A stretch of 64,000 nt of DNA from Lethocerus indicus. Taxonomy: Eukaryota; Arthropoda; Insecta; Hemiptera; Belostomatidae. How positions within the stretch are numbered: position 1 is the stretch's first letter; the number at the start of each line of letters is the position of its first letter. The notes below the pieces were generated by a model, which saw nothing but the letters and a program-made list of their open reading frames with translations, had not been told where the DNA came from and made no database searches. The stretch is from positions 27,308,816-27,372,815 of the forward strand of contig JACDQD010000007.1 of NCBI GenBank assembly GCA_019843655.1, written 5' to 3'. The position numbers were made by a program, and so were the translations under genes. Of the stretch, positions 58,979 through 64,000 are shown one piece after another.

Positions 58979-59028
<50 letters not shown>
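58979..59028. repeat. (TA)n microsatellite
   Basis: TA array 25 bases after the end of the preceding snap-back copy. Confidence 0.97.
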
Positions 59029-59029
<1 letters not shown>

Positions 59030-59132
59030 TTAAATTGGATTATTCAAGGGTTGAAATATGCATTTGCAAAACAAAGATCAAATAACTTAGTAGGAAATAA
59101 AAAGAATCGTAAAATATAAAAGAGATATTTGG

Positions 59133-59242
59133 AATACCTGTTATGTGGTCTGACAGTGTTTTGTGGAATACCGTAGTTTTCTTTGCGTCGGTCTTTACGC
59201 TGGACCGGTTTCGGTTGTTCGCCATCTTCAGTAGCAGTTTTA
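59133..59242 (-). mobile_element. Truncated snap-back repeat copy
   Basis: The left end AATACCTGTTATGTGGTCTG is the family 3' terminus reversed. The arm core GTTCGCCATCTTCAGTAGCA ends the match; the partner arm is missing. Confidence 0.75.
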
Positions 59243-60149
59243 CGCGTCAATTTAGGCCCGTTGTCCCGGGGGCGGGGGTGGCTATAAATTCATTCGTCTC
59301 CGCACCGAATATATACGGATTCTGCGAGCAGATTGGAGCACGCATCAGGAGATTAGAAATTATTTTTTTCTCCAGCAAAAACTGGTTGGGAGTTTCAGGC
59401 CATTGTGGCGTTACGCGATACGCATGTTGTCAGTACTCGTGAGCGTCTGAAGTCCGATCTGTAGTACAGGAAATTTTACAGTAGCAATTTTTAACGTCAT
59501 GTGCTGACTTCTGAATTCGAAAATCCCTCGTTCCAAGCGTGAGGGGGAGGAGTATATATTAAAATTTTTGGAACGTCGTATCATTAAATTCAGTGTGAAA
59601 TAATAAGTGTTTTAGTTTGTAGTGAAACTTTTTAAATTTTCCCCAACAGTCTGTTAAACTGTTCGTTTGAGGTAGTTCTCTCGTCTTCTGGAGTAGACCA
59701 TCCCCATTTAGAGGGCGGCGTCGGCTGCGGCTTCTCTTCTCAAATTCGATTGCGCACCGAAGCGTGTTTTTTCGCATAATTTATTATTGTTGGGCGTTTT
59801 TGGCCGCCGTCCCGTGTCACCTCCGCGGAGTGTCGTCGGTGCCCGGTCCCTCTCGCTATTTCGGTCGGCCCTCATATACACTGTCCCCTCCTCTGGCATT
59901 GCACTAGAAGAGCTGAATATTCCGCAGTTCTCTTTCGTACGATATCCAACTAGAATTATTTCAGAATTCGTGGAACGAATCGATCCGCGAATTATCCGAA
60001 AGGTCGTCCGGACGCCACGACACTTGGTTCGTCCCATTATCTGGTTGGCATTTGCGAATACTGCCACCTGGCGGCCGGTTCTTTAACCTTCAATTCTGAA
60101 CTTAATTAACGCCTCTTAATTCCTGCCCGCGAAACTTCCTTAAGGATTA

Positions 60150-60325
60150 ACAAAACCCGTTTCGTGGTCTGCGAGGGGTTGGAATACCGTAGGTTTCCGT
60201 TTGGTCTTTTGCTGGACCGGTTTCGGCCGCTCGCCATCTTCAGTAGGCGGTGTCACTTTGGCACTTTGGGCATCCTCACAGTATTATAAATGACAGGGAC
60301 AGTGCAGTATAGCAGTATGGCTTTG
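60150..60325 (-). mobile_element. Truncated snap-back repeat copy
   Basis: It starts AACCCGTTTCGTGGTCTGCG and reaches GCCGCTCGCCATCTTCAGTA and GGCATCCTCACAGT. Only a short inverted remnant (GACAGGGACAGTGCAGT) follows. Confidence 0.75.
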
Positions 60326-60471
60326 TTTCCTGTAAATTCCTCGGCTATAGTATACAAAGTGCAGTTCAGTTTGTACAGTCCAAATTTTTCGATTTAAATC
60401 TACAGTTTTAGGGTATCACACCCTAGGGCTATCCCTACAATTATCCCATTGTCTATTGACTGTAGGAGAAC

Positions 60472-60474
<3 letters not shown>

Positions 60475-60523
<49 letters not shown>
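60475..60523. repeat. (TA)n microsatellite
   Basis: Uninterrupted TA array. Confidence 0.97.
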
Positions 60524-60527
<4 letters not shown>

Positions 60528-60737
60528 GATTAGTGGTTATTGTTTTAAATTCATTCCCTTTTCTAGTTGGCATTTGTGAAAGTTTGGTCTTAATTTATTC
60601 CTCTTAATTCCACGAATCTTCCTTAGAGATCCTTTTCCTAGTTTCCCAGCGAAAAACCCTGGGCCTACCCCTACAATTATCCCTATCACATCGTCTACTG
60701 GCTGCGGGGGCAGAAGAAACCTTACCTTACCTTCAAC

Positions 60738-60862
60738 TTTTGCTAGACCGGTTTCGGCCGTTCGCCGGCTCCAGCGGCTTTTTGTCGTTGCACTTTGACT
60801 GCTATAATTGCCGAAACCGGTCTATCGAAATAGTGAACTGGCGAGAGGAGACAGAAGATTAC
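60738..60862. repeat. Internally deleted snap-back repeat
   Basis: TTGCTAGACCGGTTTCGGCC and the inverted GCCGAAACCGGTCTATCG lie about 50 bases apart, followed by GCGAGAGGAGACAGA. The centre is reduced to GCACTTTGACTGCT. Confidence 0.75.
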
Positions 60863-61625
60863 GTTGGAAAAGATATAATTTATAACATCGTAAAAGTTAA
60901 GATTCGGTACCTAAATATTGGGTCTACGCCACACGCACACACACACACACACACACCCTTCGGATGTGACGTGTAGAGCCATAAATTGTTATTAGGGTAA
61001 TAAAACGTTGGTGTCGACTGACTGGGGCAATAAAAAAAAAAGATCGTAAAAAACTAATTTATTGACCGCCGACACTAACTGTATCCAGCATGATTTAGGC
61101 TTATCTATCGCTCTCTCTCTCTCTCCCTTCGCGTTATTAATTTCCTTTTTTATACAACCTCATTATTCCTTATCGCCCATTGTGTTATTATTCCCATTCG
61201 CACTCTCGTCGTGAATGCTCGAAGTGTGCATTTCACACGAGATCCTACTCAATTTTGGCGATTGTCAAACTTTTTGTTTCCTTTCCTTTTTTTTTTGTTT
61301 CTCCATTTTTAATTTTGGCCACTTCATAAATATATATCTCTTCCGCTGAAATACTTGGAATTATAATTGGTACTGATATTTTTCTGATAAAAATATCTCT
61401 ATAGAGGTTAAAATTCAAAACGCGTCCGACTCGATATAGTTTTGGGTGAACCGTCGTCAAGATGATTGTTTCTTTGATTCAATAGCCGTTTAGGCTTCAC
61501 GCCGCCTTCAGTAGCGTTCACAAGGTTCGTTGAAGTAGTGAGGCCTTTGAGGGAGGGGGGATGTTCCTCATATTCTGTAGGATGTATGTGGGATGCTGGA
61601 TATATATTGCAATAAAAAGCCCTTC

Positions 61626-61626
<1 letters not shown>

Positions 61627-61690
<64 letters not shown>
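61627..61690. repeat. (TA)n microsatellite
   Basis: Longest TA array of the window, about 64 bases. Confidence 0.98.
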
Positions 61691-61691
<1 letters not shown>

Positions 61692-62125
61692 TATATAGAT
61701 GAAGGGATTGTGGCCCATAGCTGTTCTCGGCCGATAAGCTTCACGGACCACTGAGTATTGAGCTCGTGAAAAGACGATATATGCCGTGAGCACGAGCTAT
61801 ACGAAATTACTTCCACCAATCGCGGCTTGGGCAAACATTGATATTTCCCCTTGAGGAAACCCTCTTGATGAGTTCTGCGCGGCCGTCTACGCTCTGCAAA
61901 TACGCTGCAGAAATTGCTGCAGCCTTTTTTGGGAATTGTTACATTTATCTGACTCTCTGTTGTATGCATTTATTCGATTCTCCTTTCTGGTAGGGCATGT
62001 GCCAGAGTTCTGCTCTCAGTATGAATCCTCATGCTGGGGCGCTCATCCCATTCGCGCCACGAACCGAAAGAAATTTGGATTCAATTAGAAAAAAAAATAG
62101 ATTTTACATGAAGTACACGAATTTA

Positions 62126-62340
62126 GTTTACACTGCCTGTTTTGTGGTCTGCGAGGGGTTGGAATACCTACCGGTCTTTTGCCAGACCGGTTTCGGGGCC
62201 GCTCGCCATCTTCAGTAGCGGTATTGGATGTTTTTTTGGCATCCTCGCTGCACACTCACAGTGTACTGTACAGTCACACAAAGTGACCAACACCTACGCT
62301 ACTGAAGACGGCGTGCAGCCGAAACCGGTCTAGCAAACGC
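62126..62340 (-). mobile_element. Snap-back repeat copy
   Basis: It starts AGTTTACACTGCCTGTTTTG (family 3' end reversed). The arms 62170-62260 and 62283-62335 are inverted. The family-typical right part is truncated after CGGTCTAGCAAA. Confidence 0.8.
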
Positions 62341-63717
62341 ACGTTATATTAAATCTAAATCTAAATCAATGAAATTAAAAACATTGATAAAAAAAAATCA
62401 ATGAATTTTTTCACTCATTCTTTAATGTGCGGGAAATTATAATAATCTTTTTCCTTAATTATTGCAAATGTTTTTTAAAAAAATATGTAAAAGTAGTCTC
62501 TCTTCATCCAATCCATCAAATACATAGTAATTGATTCAAAAGCTTCCTTGTTTCATTGAACAAATAGCTCAAAGAAATTATTGTAAAAACATTCTATACA
62601 TTACTGATTTTTTAGTTTTTATACATAACAATAAAATTATGCTCAATATTCTTTTTGTTAATTGTCGGCATAACAGGCACAATTGTAAGGAAACACGCGA
62701 AATCTAAGTAACCGAAAAAGTTTTGGAAACGCTTCTGCGGGAGGGCACTATAGCGGTAAATTTCTCTGGAGTTTTTTTTAAACTTAACTATAAATAAAAT
62801 GTCGAAAACTCTGTTCCCCAGACGGGGTGTCTCAAGGGTGGAAAAACTCCGTGTGGTTTCCACACCCCACGATGAGGGCGAACTCTGATCCGTCTCGAAC
62901 GCATTTAGATTTTTCGGTTTTGGCCTCTTATTTTCGGCCCAAAGCGATTTATATACTTGGAGATTCCAGCGCGAAAAAACCAACCCCCCGAACGACAGGA
63001 AATTCTTCCCAATCCATTCCGGGACGGACCACACAGACTCGTCTGCCCCACGGACCCTGAAGCAAAACACAAATAGGCCGCCATCTATTTCTATATTTTT
63101 TTTCCTGTCCTTTATTTTCACGCGTTCCCAACTTCAGTACAGCCCAATTTAAGTTTCGAACAAGTTGGGAAAACATTCGAAATTCGATTTCTGCGGCGCA
63201 ACGCACGATACATAAATCTCTCAGTATATAAGGAGCGGTATTATAAATTACTGGGGACAACTTGGTTGGCTACAACTTTAACATTTCATCAGATAGGATC
63301 AACATGAAACCAAACGAATATAGTATATAGAGTGGCGATGTTATATTTTAAACACTTCCATTAAAGAACAGTACATAGGGAACAGAGGAAAGGGATTCGA
63401 CCAGAGTGTTGGGACGGGAGGAAAAACGGGAATGTGAAATTGGGAATTCGGTAATTTATGTTGAAGTCGCGGTGAAACCTAGCGTTGAGGATGGTTCGAA
63501 GGACTTTCGATCGGAATCTCTAGTATCAAGTGCGTTACTACAGATTTCTGCATAAGATATGAATTCTGCAGTGTTGAATTTCCTTTTCTTCAAGCCTGAA
63601 GGCGATAATTATTTCACCTGGTACATTCAGTTTCGACCTTGCAATTACGATGTTAATTATCTCTTGACTGCTTGTTTGAACATCATCCAATTGCGTGTGT
63701 CCTTGTCCTCTGAATGG

Positions 63718-63718
<1 letters not shown>

Positions 63719-63753
<35 letters not shown>

Positions 63754-63758
63754 GAGCG
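63719..63758. repeat. (GA)n run
   Basis: GA array of about 30 bases, then an AGAGCGAGCG tail, near the right edge. Confidence 0.95.
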
Positions 63759-64000
63759 AGCGTAAGCGATAAGATAAAGCCGGTAATTGTTTCCCAGCTA
63801 TTCCGCTAAGGAAATATTTACCCAGCTATGGGACCAATACGGGGAAAGTATTTAAAAAATTATATACAGTCAGTCTTTGAATACGCATACCGGTCTCGTC
63901 AAAGACCGACAAAAAACAGGACATTACAGAGGTAGTGAATTTGAACAGAAGTAGTAGATATATTTGCTATTGTGGTTCCTTTATCCGGTAGTTGTGTTAA

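Larger units (their letters stand above)
50023..64000. other. 14 kb without a convincing exon; repeat-rich
   Basis: Possibly the first intron of the gene starting at 49979. It holds about ten snap-back copies, long TA arrays, a mariner relic and a MITE-containing duplication. The longest frame, 169 codons on the minus strand (63121-62612), looks like no known family. The 99-codon frame at 59787-60086 and the 88-codon frame at 56374-56640 also lack support. Confidence 0.55.

Noticed and set aside
59787..60086. 99-codon plus-strand ORF near a CpG-richer patch
   Set aside because: An overlapping minus-strand frame is equally long, there are no splice or family signals, and it sits next to snap-back debris.
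62612..63121. 169-codon minus-strand ORF, the longest unexplained frame on the right side
   Set aside because: No recognisable domain, no promoter, and composition changes along its length. It looks like a chance frame in moderately GC-rich DNA.

Overview
This is nuclear DNA from an insect, most likely, or at least an arthropod. It has multi-exon genes with canonical GT-AG introns, a chemosensory protein (an arthropod family), AT-rich intergenic DNA with short CpG-rich promoter patches, long dinucleotide arrays and many eukaryotic transposon relics. The order cannot be fixed from the sequence alone. There is no bacterial, plasmid or viral organisation.

Layout. 0.4-3.7 kb (minus): a secreted CAP/antigen-5-like gene running off the left edge. 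3.7-8.6 kb: no recognised gene; a strong-looking core promoter near 4.05 kb and repeats. 8.68-17.97 kb (minus): complete eIF3c, 16 coding exons, 880 aa. 19.08-25.12 kb (plus): complete SMARCAL1 annealing helicase, 12 exons, 673 aa, divergent from eIF3c across about 1.1 kb of tandemly duplicated DNA. 26.60-28.45 kb (minus): two-exon chemosensory protein with a minisatellite in its intron. 34.56-41.89 kb (minus): at least five coding exons of an unrecognised small type I membrane protein. 43.05-43.73 kb (plus): intronless NAA40 histone H4/H2A N-terminal acetyltransferase. 44.83-46.06 kb (minus): acireductone dioxygenase, four exons, 181 aa. 49.4-50.0 kb (plus): CpG-rich promoter and a candidate first coding exon; the remaining 14 kb shows no further convincing exon and may be its long first intron.

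The genes are mostly housekeeping and do not form a pathway: translation initiation, replication-fork repair, histone N-terminal acetylation and methionine salvage, plus two secreted proteins and a membrane protein. The gene models above were read by hand; where I give exon coordinates, splice phases were checked to be consistent across each junction.

The most unusual content is a repeat family present in about 20 full or partial copies across the window. It is a snap-back element (long internal inverted repeats around a GCCATCTTCAGTAGC-type core) whose copies share a fixed 3' end close to CAGGTATTCTAAACT, are variably truncated at the other end, and in the best cases are flanked by 8-15 bp direct repeats. 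That combination looks like a retroposed, hairpin-forming SINE-like element and not a classical MITE. Other transposon relics are a hAT-type MITE with an 8 bp target duplication, mariner 3' ends, and a pair of inverted LINE-like 3' tails.
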